NCBI GenBank assembly: GCA_016928155.1
Contig: JAFGLG010000017.1
Location: forward strand, 62,001-126,000
Direction of reading: 5' to 3'
DNA length: 64,000 bases
DNA from: Candidatus Woesearchaeota archaeon
GTDB taxonomy: Archaea > Nanobdellota > Nanobdellia > Woesearchaeales > JAFGLG01
The number at the start of each line of letters is the position of its first letter. Position 1 is the first letter of the stretch. Positions 34,451 through 42,995 of the stretch are shown one piece after another. A program made the position numbers and the translations under genes. The notes beneath the pieces were generated by a model. It was not told the DNA's origin. It saw only the letters and a program-made list of their open reading frames with translations, and did not search any database.

Positions 34451-35141
34451 GAATCATCTGAAGACACTGGCAGCCCCGAAGACATGGGCTATCAAGAGGA
34501 AATCGCAGGTTTTCCTTGTTAGGCCTGCACCCGGTGCTCATCCCAAGGATGAATGCCTCCCTTTGAGGATAATTATGGCTGATATCCTGAAGTATGGCAG
34601 GACATCAAAGGAGATAAAGTACATCATAAATAACAGAAATGTGCTTATCGACGGCATGAGGAGGAAGAGCCTCAAATTCAATGTCGGCGTCATGGATACA
34701 GTCCAGGTTCCTGATCTCAATGAATATTACAGGGTCATTTTCAATAAGAAAGGCAAGATTGATCTTGTCGCGATCGGAAAAGATGAGGCAGACATGAAGA
34801 TATGCAAGATCATTAACAAGAGCATGGTCAGTGGCAGGACCCAGCTGAACCTTGATGACGGTAAGAATATCCTTGCTGACAAGGGAGCGAAGGGATCATA
34901 TGGTGTCGGCGATTCGCTGCTTCTGCATCTTCCTGACCAGAAGATCCTGGAGCTGCTGAAGCTTGAGAAAGGTGCTGCAGTCTACCTGAAGAAAGGGAAG
35001 TATGCAGGCCAGACAGGGGTCGTTGAGGGGATAAAGGAGGACACAATCAATATAAGGTCTGAGGCCGGATCTATCCAGACTCTGAAGGCATATGCCTTGG
35101 TGATCGGGAAGGATAAGCCTCTTTTGACAGTGACTAAATGA
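34443..35141 (+). CDS. rps4e: 30S ribosomal protein S4e
   Basis: 232 residues, a protein found only in archaea and eukaryotes. The start ATG 34443 (MVKNHLKTLAAPKTW) matches the family; the frame is open 45 bp further upstream, but that stretch lies inside L24. An S4-type RNA-binding region (YIINNRNVLIDG) is followed by a central domain and a C-terminal KOW-like segment (GKYAGQTGVVEGI). Confidence 0.96.
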   Translation: MVKNHLKTLAAPKTWAIKRKSQVFLVRPAPGAHPKDECLPLRIIMADILKYGRTSKEIKYIINNRNVLIDGMRRKSLKFNVGVMDTVQVPDLNEYYRVIFNKKGKIDLVAIGKDEADMKICKIINKSMVSGRTQLNLDDGKNILADKGAKGSYGVGDSLLLHLPDQKILELLKLEKGAAVYLKKGKYAGQTGVVEGIKEDTINIRSEAGSIQTLKAYALVIGKDKPLLTVTK

Positions 35142-35680
35142 TGGCAAAGGCAAATGATACGAATCCGATGAAGAGTGTCAAGATAGAGAAGCTCACGCTT
35201 AACATCGGGGCTGGTAAGGATCAGAAGAAGCTTGAGAAAGCTGTCAGGCTGATCAAGAATATTGTGGGTGTTGATCCTGTCAAGACTGTCACCCAGAAGA
35301 GGATCCCTACATGGGGCCTTAGGCCGGGTCTCCCGATCGGCTGCAAGATCACACTGAGAGGGGATAAGGCAGAGGAGGTTTTCCTGAAGCTTGTCAAGGC
35401 TAAGGACAGCATTCTCTCATTGAAGCAGATTGATGATTTCGGGAATGTCGCTTTCGGTATCCATGAGTATATTGATATCCCCGGGGTCAATTATGATCCT
35501 GAGATTGGCATCATGGGGCTCCAGGTCTGCTTGACACTGGAGAGGAATGGCCACAGGATCAAGAGGAGGAGGCACCTCAAGAGGAGGCTGCCTATGAGGC
35601 AGAACATCAGCAAGGAGGAATCTGCTGCCTTCTTGAAGCAGAGTTTCAGCATACGGATCAAGGAGGAGCAGGCGGAGTGA
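35138..35680 (+). CDS. rpl5: 50S ribosomal protein L5
   Basis: 180 residues. L5 binds 5S rRNA and contacts the P-site tRNA. Typical regions: IEKLTLNIGAGKDQKKLEKA, KRIPTWGLRPGLPIGCKITLRG and FGIHEYIDIPGVNYDPEIGIMG. ATG 35138 overlaps the S4e stop by 4 bp; a second ATG follows immediately. Confidence 0.97.
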   Translation: MMAKANDTNPMKSVKIEKLTLNIGAGKDQKKLEKAVRLIKNIVGVDPVKTVTQKRIPTWGLRPGLPIGCKITLRGDKAEEVFLKLVKAKDSILSLKQIDDFGNVAFGIHEYIDIPGVNYDPEIGIMGLQVCLTLERNGHRIKRRRHLKRRLPMRQNISKEESAAFLKQSFSIRIKEEQAE

Positions 35681-35684
35681 TAAT

Positions 35685-35915
35685 ATGACAACATCGGATC
35701 ATAAGAAGATGCTCGAGCAGTTGAGGGTTAAGCCTGTAAAGTACAGGAAGTTTTTGAAGCATAACTCACCTAAAGAGAGGTCGGGCGGGATCTCCATGAA
35801 GAAGTGCAGGAGATGCGGAAGCGCAAGAGGGCATATCGACAAGTATGGCCTCAATCTCTGCAGGAGATGCTTCAGGGAAGTCGCTTTTGATATCGGATTC
35901 AAAAAATTCAGCTGA
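35685..35915 (+). CDS. rps14: 30S ribosomal protein S14 with N-terminal extension
   Basis: 76 residues. The C-terminal half is standard zinc-binding S14 (CRRCG...LNLCRRCF). The first ~38 residues are an unusual basic extension (with KPVKYRKFLKHNSPKERSGG); archaeal S14 is normally about 50-56 residues. A later in-frame Met (at MKKCRRCG, about 35799) would give a very short protein, so the upstream ATG with its 4-bp gap after L5 is preferred. Confidence 0.9.
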   Translation: MTTSDHKKMLEQLRVKPVKYRKFLKHNSPKERSGGISMKKCRRCGSARGHIDKYGLNLCRRCFREVAFDIGFKKFS

Positions 35916-35924
35916 GGTAAGAAA

Positions 35925-36314
35925 ATGTTGAATGACCCATTGGCAAATGCATTGTCACGAATCATGAATTGTGAGAGGATAGGCAGTAAAGAGGTGGAGG
36001 TCAAGCCTCATTCGAAGGTCATCAAGAAAGTGCTTGAGATCATGAATGAGAATGGCTACATCGGCACGTATAAGGAGGTCGAGGACGGCAAGGGGAATTT
36101 CCTTGTTGTGAATCTCCTGGGGAAGATAAACAAGTGCAATGTCATCAAGCCCAGGTACGCTGTCAAGCTTGGTGATTATGAGAAGTTCGAGACGAGGTTC
36201 CTGCCTGCTCAGGACTTCGGCATACTTATTGTATCGACGCCGAAAGGTATAATGACACATATCCAGGCCAAGGAGAAGATGCTCGGCGGAAGGATGCTGG
36301 CATACTGTTATTAA
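35925..36314 (+). CDS. rps8: 30S ribosomal protein S8
   Basis: 129 residues. S8 is a primary binder of 16S rRNA helix 21. Typical N-terminal [17 protein letters not shown] and C-terminal [20 protein letters not shown] signature. It starts 9 bp after S14. Confidence 0.97.
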   Translation: MLNDPLANALSRIMNCERIGSKEVEVKPHSKVIKKVLEIMNENGYIGTYKEVEDGKGNFLVVNLLGKINKCNVIKPRYAVKLGDYEKFETRFLPAQDFGILIVSTPKGIMTHIQAKEKMLGGRMLAYCY

Positions 36315-36315
36315 G

Positions 36316-36870
36316 ATGGCAGAGAAGAAGAGACACGAGCTGAGAGAGGAGATTGATTTGCCTGAAGGAGTCACAGCCACATTCGCTCAGAGGGGGATCA
36401 GGTTCAGGGGCCCTAAGGGGGAGAATGAGAGGCTCATCAACAATCCTATCTTGAATGTCGAGGTGAAAGGGGATATGGTTTCGGTTTTCACTGATAAGGA
36501 TTCCAAGAAGGAGAAGAAGATCCTCAACTCGATGGTGGCCCATTTCAGGAACATGATTGTAGGGGTTACAAGAGGCCACATGTACAGGCTGAAGATCTGT
36601 TCAGGCCACTTCCCCATGAATGTCGCGCTGAAGGGTGATGAGTTCAGTGTCAAGAATTTCCTTGGTGAGAAGATTCCAAGGATCTTGAAGATAAAGAAGG
36701 GTGCAGATGTCAAGATCGATGGTGATATGGTTGAGGTCACTTCAGTCAACAAGGAGATCGCCGGTCAGGTTGCGGCTGATATAGAGCAGCTTTGCAGGAT
36801 AACGAACCGTGACAGGAGGATATTCCAGGATGGTATATATTTCATAGAGAAGGATGGTAAGAAGATTTAG
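36316..36870 (+). CDS. rpl6: 50S ribosomal protein L6
   Basis: 184 residues, two tandem L6 domains near the sarcin-ricin loop. Seen are GVTRGHMYRLKICSGHFPMNV, FLGEKIPRILKIKKG and the C-terminal DRRIFQDGIYFIEKDGKKI. It starts 1 bp after S8. Confidence 0.97.
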   Translation: MAEKKRHELREEIDLPEGVTATFAQRGIRFRGPKGENERLINNPILNVEVKGDMVSVFTDKDSKKEKKILNSMVAHFRNMIVGVTRGHMYRLKICSGHFPMNVALKGDEFSVKNFLGEKIPRILKIKKGADVKIDGDMVEVTSVNKEIAGQVAADIEQLCRITNRDRRIFQDGIYFIEKDGKKI

Positions 36871-36875
36871 GTGCT

Positions 36876-37472
36876 ATGATGGATTTGCTCAAGATCAGGA
36901 AAGAGATGAAGGCGAAGAAGCCTGAATTCACTGCCCAGGATTCTCATAAGGCGGGCAGGGTGCAGAAGAAGTACAGGAGACCGAAAGGCATCCATTCCAA
37001 GATAAGGATGGGGTGGAAGAGCTACAAGAAGAAGATAAAGGTGGGCTATAAGTCACCTTGTGCTGTCAGGGGTCTCTCGGTGCAGGGCCTTATTCCTGTT
37101 GTCGTGGCGAATGCAGCTGCTGTCAGGGCTATTGATCCCGGGATTCAGGGCGCGGTCATCTCTTCATCAGTTGGCATGAAGAGGAGAGAGGAACTGATAA
37201 GGCTGCTCGTGGAGAAGAAGGTTATCATACTCAATATCCGTGATCCTGAGAAGAAACTGAAGGAAATCGGGGCTGGATTGAAGGAGAAGAGAGAGAAGAG
37301 GACAATGAGGGAAGCTTCGAAGAAGGAGAAGGAGAAGGATCTCAAGAAGAAGGCAGAGGAGAAGAGCAAGGAAGAGAAGAAAGAGGGTGTCGAGGAGATT
37401 GTCGATGAGGACAAGAAGATGCAGGAGAAGAGGGATATGGATAAGCTCCTGACAAAGAAAGACTCTGTTTAA
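36876..37472 (+). CDS. rpl32e: 50S ribosomal protein L32e with charged C-terminal extension
   Basis: 198 residues. Residues to ~135 are L32e (WRRPKG-like RRPKGIHSKIRMGWKSYKKK, GYKSPCAVRGLSVQGLIPV). The remaining ~60 residues are nearly all K, E and R, a predicted long charged helix, beyond the usual length of about 130. An archaea/eukaryote-specific protein. Confidence 0.95.
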   Translation: MMDLLKIRKEMKAKKPEFTAQDSHKAGRVQKKYRRPKGIHSKIRMGWKSYKKKIKVGYKSPCAVRGLSVQGLIPVVVANAAAVRAIDPGIQGAVISSSVGMKRREELIRLLVEKKVIILNIRDPEKKLKEIGAGLKEKREKRTMREASKKEKEKDLKKKAEEKSKEEKKEGVEEIVDEDKKMQEKRDMDKLLTKKDSV

Positions 37473-37480
37473 GGTGCGAT

Positions 37481-37930
37481 ATGAAACTCAAACTTCAGAA
37501 AAAGCTGGCTGCTGATGTCATGGACTGCTCTCCGAAGAGGGTATGGTTTGATGAGGGGAGGCTTGAAGAGATTAAGGAAGCCATCACAAAGGCTGACATA
37601 AGGCGGCTGGTCAAGGACAGGGCTATCGGAGAGAAGCCGATAAGGGGCATCTCAAGGGCCCGCGCGAACAAGATCAAGATCCAGAAATCCAAGGGCAGGC
37701 AGAAAGGCCATGGTTCCAGGAAAGGTAAGAAAGGGGCTAGGCTGCCGAGGAAGGAGGCATGGATGTTTAAAATAAGGAAGCAGAGGGATTTCCTGATGAG
37801 GGTCAAATTGTCAGGTAAGGTGTCTGTCAAGGACTACAGGTTGCTTTACCTTAAGGCAAAGGGCGGATTTTTCAGGAGCCTCAGGCACATGAAACTTTAT
37901 ATTGATGAACATGGGATGTTCAAGAAGTGA
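37481..37930 (+). CDS. rpl19e: 50S ribosomal protein L19e
   Basis: 149 residues, normal archaeal length. L19e forms long helices that reach the small subunit. Conserved QKKLAADVMDCSPKRVWFD, PIRGISRARANKIKIQKSKGRQKGHGSRKGKKGAR and WMFKIRKQRDFLMRVK. It sits between L32e and L18 as in other archaea. Confidence 0.97.
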   Translation: MKLKLQKKLAADVMDCSPKRVWFDEGRLEEIKEAITKADIRRLVKDRAIGEKPIRGISRARANKIKIQKSKGRQKGHGSRKGKKGARLPRKEAWMFKIRKQRDFLMRVKLSGKVSVKDYRLLYLKAKGGFFRSLRHMKLYIDEHGMFKK

Positions 37931-37935
37931 ATGAA

Positions 37936-38472
37936 ATGAAGAGCAGATATAATATACCTTTCAGGAGGAAGCTTGAAGGAAAGACTGATTATCGTAAGAG
38001 GCTCAAGCTGCTCTCTTCTGGAAGCAGGAGACTGGTGATCAGGAAATCGCTGAAGAATATGACTGCACAGGTCATCGAGTTTGCACCTGAGGGTGACAAG
38101 GTGCTGCTCTCAGCATCTTCGAGGGAGCTCATCAAGATGGGTTGGACAGCCCCGAGGTCAAATGTTCCTGCAGCATATCTTGTGGGTCTGCTGCTTGCGA
38201 GCAAGGCGAAGGCTGGGAAAGTCAGCGGCAGGATAATCGTCGATATCGGTTTGGCGACATCTGTCAGGGGTTCCAGGCTGTATGCTCTTGTCAGGGGTGC
38301 TATTGATGGCGGCCTTGGGATAGAATGCTCAAAGGATATCCTGCCTGATGATGATAGGGTCTCAGGCAAGCATATTTCAGAATACTCGGATAAAAGACAG
38401 TTCAAGTATGATGCTGCAAAGCTTCCTGAATTGTTTGATAAGGTCAAAAAACAGATTATGGGTGCTAGATGA
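37936..38472 (+). CDS. rpl18: 50S ribosomal protein L18
   Basis: 178 residues, L18/L5e type, binding 5S rRNA. Conserved YNIPFRRKLEGKTDYRKRLKLL, then TSVRGSRLYALVRGAIDGGL and a RVSGKHI motif. I use ATG 37936 (MKSRYN); an in-frame GTG at 37927 overlaps the L19e stop and is less likely. Confidence 0.96.
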   Translation: MKSRYNIPFRRKLEGKTDYRKRLKLLSSGSRRLVIRKSLKNMTAQVIEFAPEGDKVLLSASSRELIKMGWTAPRSNVPAAYLVGLLLASKAKAGKVSGRIIVDIGLATSVRGSRLYALVRGAIDGGLGIECSKDILPDDDRVSGKHISEYSDKRQFKYDAAKLPELFDKVKKQIMGAR

Positions 38473-39290
38473 TGCCGGATGAAAAGAAGCCTGAGGATGT
38501 AGCAGAGGAGAATGTGAAAGTTGATCAGAAATCTGATCCCAGGAGAGATATGAGGGGAAGGCCGGAGAAGGATCAGGCAGTCTGGAATCCGAAGACCTCT
38601 TTGGGGAAGCAGGTCAAAGAGGGGATTATCACAGATATTGATCAGATACTTGATGAAGGCAGGAAGATTCTGGAGTCAGAGATAATTGATGTCCTGATCC
38701 CTGACCTTAAGTCAGACCTTCTGCTTATCGGCCAGGCAAAGGGCAAGTTTGGAGGAGGCCAGAGAAGGGTCTTCAGGCAGACGCAGAAGAAGACAATGGA
38801 GGGCAACAAGCCGAAGTTCACGACTTATGCTGTCGTCGGCAATGAGAACGGGTATATCGGCCTGAGCGAGGGGAGCGCAAAAGAGACTGTCCCTGCGAGG
38901 GAGAAGGCGTTCAGGAATGCCAAGCTTGACATTTTCAAGATCAGGAGAGGATGCGGCTCATGGCAGTGCGGCTGTAAGACTCCTCATACCATACCTTTCA
39001 AGGTTACCGGCAAGTGCGGCTCTGTCATTATTGTCCTGAAGCCCGCCCCGAAGGGTGCTGGACTGAAGGTCGAGAAGGAATGCGGCAAGATACTGAAGAT
39101 GGCTGGCATCAAGGATATATGGTCAAAGGCCTATGGCCAGAGCAAGACGAAGGTGAATCTGCTGCTGGCATTGAAGGATGCCCTGAAGAAGCTCATGTCG
39201 ACGAAAGTTGATGCGAAGTTTGAGGAGAGGCTTGGCATCGTAGAGGGGAAGATTGTCAGCCAGAAGCCTGAGATTGAGGAAAGTGAGTGA
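38469..39290 (+). CDS. rps5: 30S ribosomal protein S5 with N-terminal extension
   Basis: 273 residues. S5 helps decoding fidelity at the mRNA entry. The dsRBD-like and C-terminal domains are intact: TTYAVVGNENGYIGLS, SAKETVPAREKAFRNAK and the archaeal CGSWQCGCKTPHTIPF loop. The first ~40 residues are an acidic/basic low-complexity extension. ATG 38469 overlaps the L18 stop by 4 bp. Confidence 0.97.
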   Translation: MMPDEKKPEDVAEENVKVDQKSDPRRDMRGRPEKDQAVWNPKTSLGKQVKEGIITDIDQILDEGRKILESEIIDVLIPDLKSDLLLIGQAKGKFGGGQRRVFRQTQKKTMEGNKPKFTTYAVVGNENGYIGLSEGSAKETVPAREKAFRNAKLDIFKIRRGCGSWQCGCKTPHTIPFKVTGKCGSVIIVLKPAPKGAGLKVEKECGKILKMAGIKDIWSKAYGQSKTKVNLLLALKDALKKLMSTKVDAKFEERLGIVEGKIVSQKPEIEESE

Positions 39291-39292
39291 AT

Positions 39293-39694
39293 ATGGAAAA
39301 GGAATCTGGGAAAAAAGTGCAGAACGGAAAGATCGCCATTATCAGGCTTAGGGGCCTCACAGGCATAAGGAAGCCTATTAAGGATACATTGCTGATGCTG
39401 AACCTCATCAGGAAGCATCATTGTGTTGTGCTTGATCCCAACCCTTCGGTCATGGGTATGATAAGGAAGGCCAAGGATTATATCACATGGGGTTTCATTG
39501 ATGATGAAACTCAAAAGCTCCTTGTCGATAAGAGGAGCGAGAAGGATTCGGATGGTAATATGAGGCCTTATTTCAGGCTGCACCCGCCGAGGAAAGGTTT
39601 TGAGAGGAAAGGTGTCAAGAGGACTTTCAGGATCGGAGGTGCTCTTGGTGATAGGGGCGAGAAGATCAATGATCTCATCAAGAGGATGATTTGA
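39293..39694 (+). CDS. rpl30: 50S ribosomal protein L30
   Basis: 133 residues, archaeal L30/L7e form with a longer C-terminal half than the bacterial protein. Seen are IAIIRLRGLTGIRKPIKDTLLMLNL, the HHCVVLDPNP turn and a C-terminal FRLHPPRKGFERKGVKR. It starts at ATG 39293, 2 bp after S5. Confidence 0.95.
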   Translation: MEKESGKKVQNGKIAIIRLRGLTGIRKPIKDTLLMLNLIRKHHCVVLDPNPSVMGMIRKAKDYITWGFIDDETQKLLVDKRSEKDSDGNMRPYFRLHPPRKGFERKGVKRTFRIGGALGDRGEKINDLIKRMI

Positions 39695-39725
39695 GGGATT
39701 ATTAGGATATGTCAGATCAGAGGTT

Positions 39726-40211
39726 ATGATTATGGTTGTCAACAAGAGATCGAAGAAAAGCAGGCAGAGAGGCTCTCACACCCATGGTTGGGGTGCTATG
39801 AAGAAGCATCGTGGCGCAGGTAATCGCGGCGGACGCGGCATGGCAGGCACTGGCAAGAGAGGGGACGCGAAGAAGCCATCTATCTGGAAGGATAAAGATT
39901 ATTTTGGCAGGCACGGCTTCAAGCAGAAGAATCAGGAGAAGATCTCTGCCATCAACATAGCTTTCATTGAAGAGAAGTTCCAGAAGCTCCTTGCAGGAGG
40001 TATCGTCAAGGAAGTTGATGGTTCTTTCATGATAAATCTCGCTGATATGAAGTGCAACAAGCTCTTGGGTGTCGGCATGCCGACGAGGAGATACAGGATC
40101 TCGGCCAAGTATGCTTCCAGGAGCGCTGTTGAGAAGATCGGCTCTGCAGGAGGGGAGGTTCAGCTTCCTGTAAGGAAAGAAGCGCCGGCAGAGCCTGTGC
40201 AAGCTGAATGA
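39726..40211 (+). CDS. rpl15: 50S ribosomal protein L15
   Basis: 161 residues. Glycine/arginine-rich N-terminal extension that threads through 23S rRNA (SHTHGWGAMKKHRGAGNRGG) and a C-terminal globular domain. The 31-bp gap before it is the largest between L3 and SecY. Start at ATG 39726 or the ATG two codons later (MVVNKRSKKS, 39732). Confidence 0.96.
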   Translation: MIMVVNKRSKKSRQRGSHTHGWGAMKKHRGAGNRGGRGMAGTGKRGDAKKPSIWKDKDYFGRHGFKQKNQEKISAINIAFIEEKFQKLLAGGIVKEVDGSFMINLADMKCNKLLGVGMPTRRYRISAKYASRSAVEKIGSAGGEVQLPVRKEAPAEPVQAE

Positions 40212-41608
40212 AAATGGCATCATTCCTAGATAATATCCTGGCAAATCTTCCGGAGGTTGCTCCGGCTACCCAGAAGAATGTCCCTTTCAAGACAAAGCTC
40301 AAGTGGACTCTGACGATTCTTGTACTGTTCTTTGCTATGGGCCTTATCCCTTTGTTCGGTCTTGGCCAGAATGCATTGCAGCAGTTCGAATACCTTTCAT
40401 TGATCCTTGGGGCTGAATTCGGCTCTCTTATGTCTCTGGGTATCGGCCCGATTGTTACAGCTTCCATTGTGCTGCAGCTGTTGAACGGGTCAGGCATTGT
40501 CAAGTTTGACTTGACATCGAGAGAAGGTAAGATGAGGTTCCAGGGCATCCAGAAGCTCTTGTCTATATTCTTCATTTTGTTCGAGGCATTCATCTATGTT
40601 TTCATGGGTGGCTTGGCTCCTGCAGCTGAGATAACTGGCGCTTTGAAGCTCCAGCTTGATCTGCTTTTGATATTCCAGCTTTTCCTGGGAGGCTTGATGG
40701 TCATGTTCATGGATGAAGTCGTCTCAAAGCACGGCTTCGGTTCTGGCATCTCATTGTTCATCGCAGCTGGAGTGTCTAAATCTGTTTTTGTCAGGCTTCT
40801 TTCATGGCTTCCGAGCCCTGCTAATCCCGAGGTCCCGACTGGTGCTCTTTGGCAGCTTTTCCTCGGCTTGAGGACAGGTGATCCTCAGCTTGTTGCTCTG
40901 ATGCTTGCTGCCATCCTCGCTACTATCTTTGTTTTCATGATTTCCATTTATGGTCAGGCCATGAAGGTCGAGATCCCTCTTTCTTTCGGCAGGATAAGGG
41001 GTCATGGCGTCAGGTGGCCGCTCTCATTCATTTATACTTCAAACATCCCGGTCATTTTGGTGGCAGCTTTGCTTGCTAATATACAGCTTTGGGGCAGATT
41101 GCTGCAGAATTGGGGGCATCCTTTGCTTGGCACATTCAATTCTCAGGGCACTCCTGTTTCAGGTTTTGTCTCCTGGATCCAGTATCCTAATGTTGTCGAG
41201 AAGCTGATTATAGGGAATATCGCATGGCCGGACATCTGGCATGGATTGGTCTATCTTTTGTTCATGATAGGAGGAGCTGTGGTTTTCTCGTATTTCTGGG
41301 TCCAGACATCTGGCATGGATGCGAGAAGCCAGGCTAAGCAGATCATGTCTTCTGGTCTCCAGATTCCTGGCTTCAGGCAGGATCCGAGAGTCATGGAGAG
41401 GTTGCTTGAGAGATATATCGGTCCTTTGACTGTCATGGGAGCGATTTTTGTCGGGTTCATCGCTGCAAGTGCTGATCTTATCGGCGCTCTTAGCTCTGGC
41501 ACTGGTATCCTGCTCACTGTTATGATTATCTACAAGCTGTACGAGGATATTGCTCGTAAGCATATGTTTGATATGCATCCTGCGATGCGTAAGTTCATGA
41601 AGTTTTAG
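40208..41608 (+). CDS. secY: Protein translocase subunit SecY
   Basis: 466 residues, ten predicted membrane helices, the channel of the Sec translocon. Family blocks seen: LGIGPIVTASIVLQLL with the preceding plug/TM2 region, SGMDARSQAKQIMSSGLQIPGFR in the cytosolic loop, and a short C-terminal tail (MHPAMRKFMKF). ATG 40208 overlaps L15 by 4 bp, the normal archaeal L15-secY order. Confidence 0.98.
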   Translation: MKMASFLDNILANLPEVAPATQKNVPFKTKLKWTLTILVLFFAMGLIPLFGLGQNALQQFEYLSLILGAEFGSLMSLGIGPIVTASIVLQLLNGSGIVKFDLTSREGKMRFQGIQKLLSIFFILFEAFIYVFMGGLAPAAEITGALKLQLDLLLIFQLFLGGLMVMFMDEVVSKHGFGSGISLFIAAGVSKSVFVRLLSWLPSPANPEVPTGALWQLFLGLRTGDPQLVALMLAAILATIFVFMISIYGQAMKVEIPLSFGRIRGHGVRWPLSFIYTSNIPVILVAALLANIQLWGRLLQNWGHPLLGTFNSQGTPVSGFVSWIQYPNVVEKLIIGNIAWPDIWHGLVYLLFMIGGAVVFSYFWVQTSGMDARSQAKQIMSSGLQIPGFRQDPRVMERLLERYIGPLTVMGAIFVGFIAASADLIGALSSGTGILLTVMIIYKLYEDIARKHMFDMHPAMRKFMKF

Positions 41609-41620
41609 GGGGTGGCCTTG

Positions 41621-42370
41621 ATGTTTGAGAATCTTTTGAATCCTGTATTTGATCCTCTTCTCAGGCTCCAGCCTTTCTATGTCATCCTGATGCTTTCTTT
41701 GGGCATCACTGTTGTCATGACTATGGCTTACAAGTACTTGACTGACCAGAAGCTGATGAAGCAGCTCAAGGATGAGCTCAAGATGCATCAGGACGAGATG
41801 AAGAAGCACAAGGAGGATCCTAAGAAGATGATGGAGCTCCAGAAGAAGGCCATGCAGACAAATATGCAGTACATGACCCATTCCTTCAAGCCGACTTTAT
41901 TCACTCTTATCCCTTTGATCATAATATTTGGCTGGATGAATGCCAATCTGGCTTTTGCCCCGATTTATCCTGCTTCTGATTTCTCAGTCACTGCTTTTTT
42001 TCCAGAAGGTTCAGCTGGTTCTGCGAGCCTGTCATCTGTTCCTGAGCTTGTCATCGGGGATCCTGATGTTGAGATTGCTGATTCTCAGGCAACTTGGGAT
42101 CTGAAGGGGAATGCAGGTGAATATGTGCTGACTGTCAGTTATGATGGCAAGGAGTATCACAAGGAGCTTTTGATTGATAATTACAAGTATGCGAAATTCC
42201 AGGAGATTTTCAAGAATGAGAAAGTGAAGATTATCCAGATCAACAATCCTCCTAATAAGCCACTTGGTTCCATCTCGATATTCGGCTGGCATCCGGGATG
42301 GCTTGGGACTTATATCATCCTCTCGCTTGTATTCAGCATAGTGCTGAGAAAGCTTTTGAAGGTTGTCTGA
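41621..42370 (+). CDS. EMC3/TMCO1/YidC-type membrane insertase (DUF106) with extra domain
   Basis: 249 residues. N-terminal helix, then a charged cytosolic coiled coil (LMKQLKDELKMHQDEMKKHKEDP), TM2 (FTLIPLIIIFGWMN) and TM3 near the C-terminus (YIILSLVFSIVLRKLL), the arrangement of archaeal DUF106 proteins of the Oxa1/EMC3 family. About 110 residues of predicted beta structure lie outside the membrane between TM2 and TM3, more than I expect for the family. GGGGGTGG lies 6 nt before ATG 41621, which I prefer to GTG 41612. It follows secY, consistent with a role in membrane-protein insertion. Confidence 0.85.
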   Translation: MFENLLNPVFDPLLRLQPFYVILMLSLGITVVMTMAYKYLTDQKLMKQLKDELKMHQDEMKKHKEDPKKMMELQKKAMQTNMQYMTHSFKPTLFTLIPLIIIFGWMNANLAFAPIYPASDFSVTAFFPEGSAGSASLSSVPELVIGDPDVEIADSQATWDLKGNAGEYVLTVSYDGKEYHKELLIDNYKYAKFQEIFKNEKVKIIQINNPPNKPLGSISIFGWHPGWLGTYIILSLVFSIVLRKLLKVV

Positions 42371-42532
42371 TCAGATCTGTCCTGTTTCCACGTATTTTTT
42401 CATGAGCCTTTCTACTACTATCTGCGGGGCGAATCCTTTTGAGCTGCATGCCCTCACAAATGAATCATACACTCCTCTGTCTATCACATAGTCTATTTTG
42501 GCCTTTTGGGGCCCTTTTGGTGTTGCTGCCAT
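42371..42532 (-). CDS. Small ribbon-helix-helix-like protein
   Basis: 53 residues: AKIDYVID strand, GVYDSFVRACSSKG helix, APQIVVERLMKKYVETG helix, an order fitting an Arc/MetJ-type RHH dimer. GGTGAT precedes the ATG. It lies 9 bp after Hjc on the same strand and its stop abuts the EMC3-like stop on the other strand. Probably a DNA-binding partner or regulator cotranscribed with Hjc. The fold assignment rests on length and pattern only. Confidence 0.68.
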   Translation of the reverse strand: MAATPKGPQKAKIDYVIDRGVYDSFVRACSSKGFAPQIVVERLMKKYVETGQI

Positions 42533-42541
42533 TTTATCACC

Positions 42542-42934
42542 TTATTTGTTGATCGCTTCCTCGAATAGGAGCCCTTTTCTTTTTGCTATCGGTATTGAGA
42601 CAACATAATTCTGGCCTTCTGTCTCGTCGAGATCCTCTGGATTGATGAAATACCAGTCTACATTGTTGAACTTGACCCCTATCCATGGTTCTGCCCCGAA
42701 GATTCTCGAGAATTCTTTGAGTTCTTCGACCTCTTTGCGTGTCAGGTATTGCTTTATGGCTTTTGTTACCTTGACTTCTATGGCCAGTCTCCTTGTGACA
42801 TTGCCTGCAAGTATGTCAGGCGCAGGCATGCTTGTTGATCCGCTTCCTGCTGCACGCATGCATGCCCATCCACTGCTCCAGAACTTGTGGAACAGTTCCC
42901 TTTCTGCATTGCTGCCCTTTGCTTTTGTCTTCAT
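42542..42934 (-). CDS. hjc: Holliday junction resolvase Hjc
   Basis: 130 residues. Archaeal resolvase of the PD-(D/E)XK fold. The catalytic set is complete: E11 (GSNAERELFHKFW), D40 (PAPDILAGN), E53 and K55 (LAIEVKVTK). It cleaves four-way junctions during recombination with RadA. A TATA-like AAATATTTAAA at 42956-42967 lies about 25 bp upstream, so the message is probably leaderless. Confidence 0.95.
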   Translation of the reverse strand: MKTKAKGSNAERELFHKFWSSGWACMRAAGSGSTSMPAPDILAGNVTRRLAIEVKVTKAIKQYLTRKEVEELKEFSRIFGAEPWIGVKFNNVDWYFINPEDLDETEGQNYVVSIPIAKRKGLLFEEAINK

Positions 42935-42995
42935 CTTATCTTGAAAGCCATCTCTTTTTAAATATTTTTTCCAGAGAATATCAGGCTGTTTTGGT

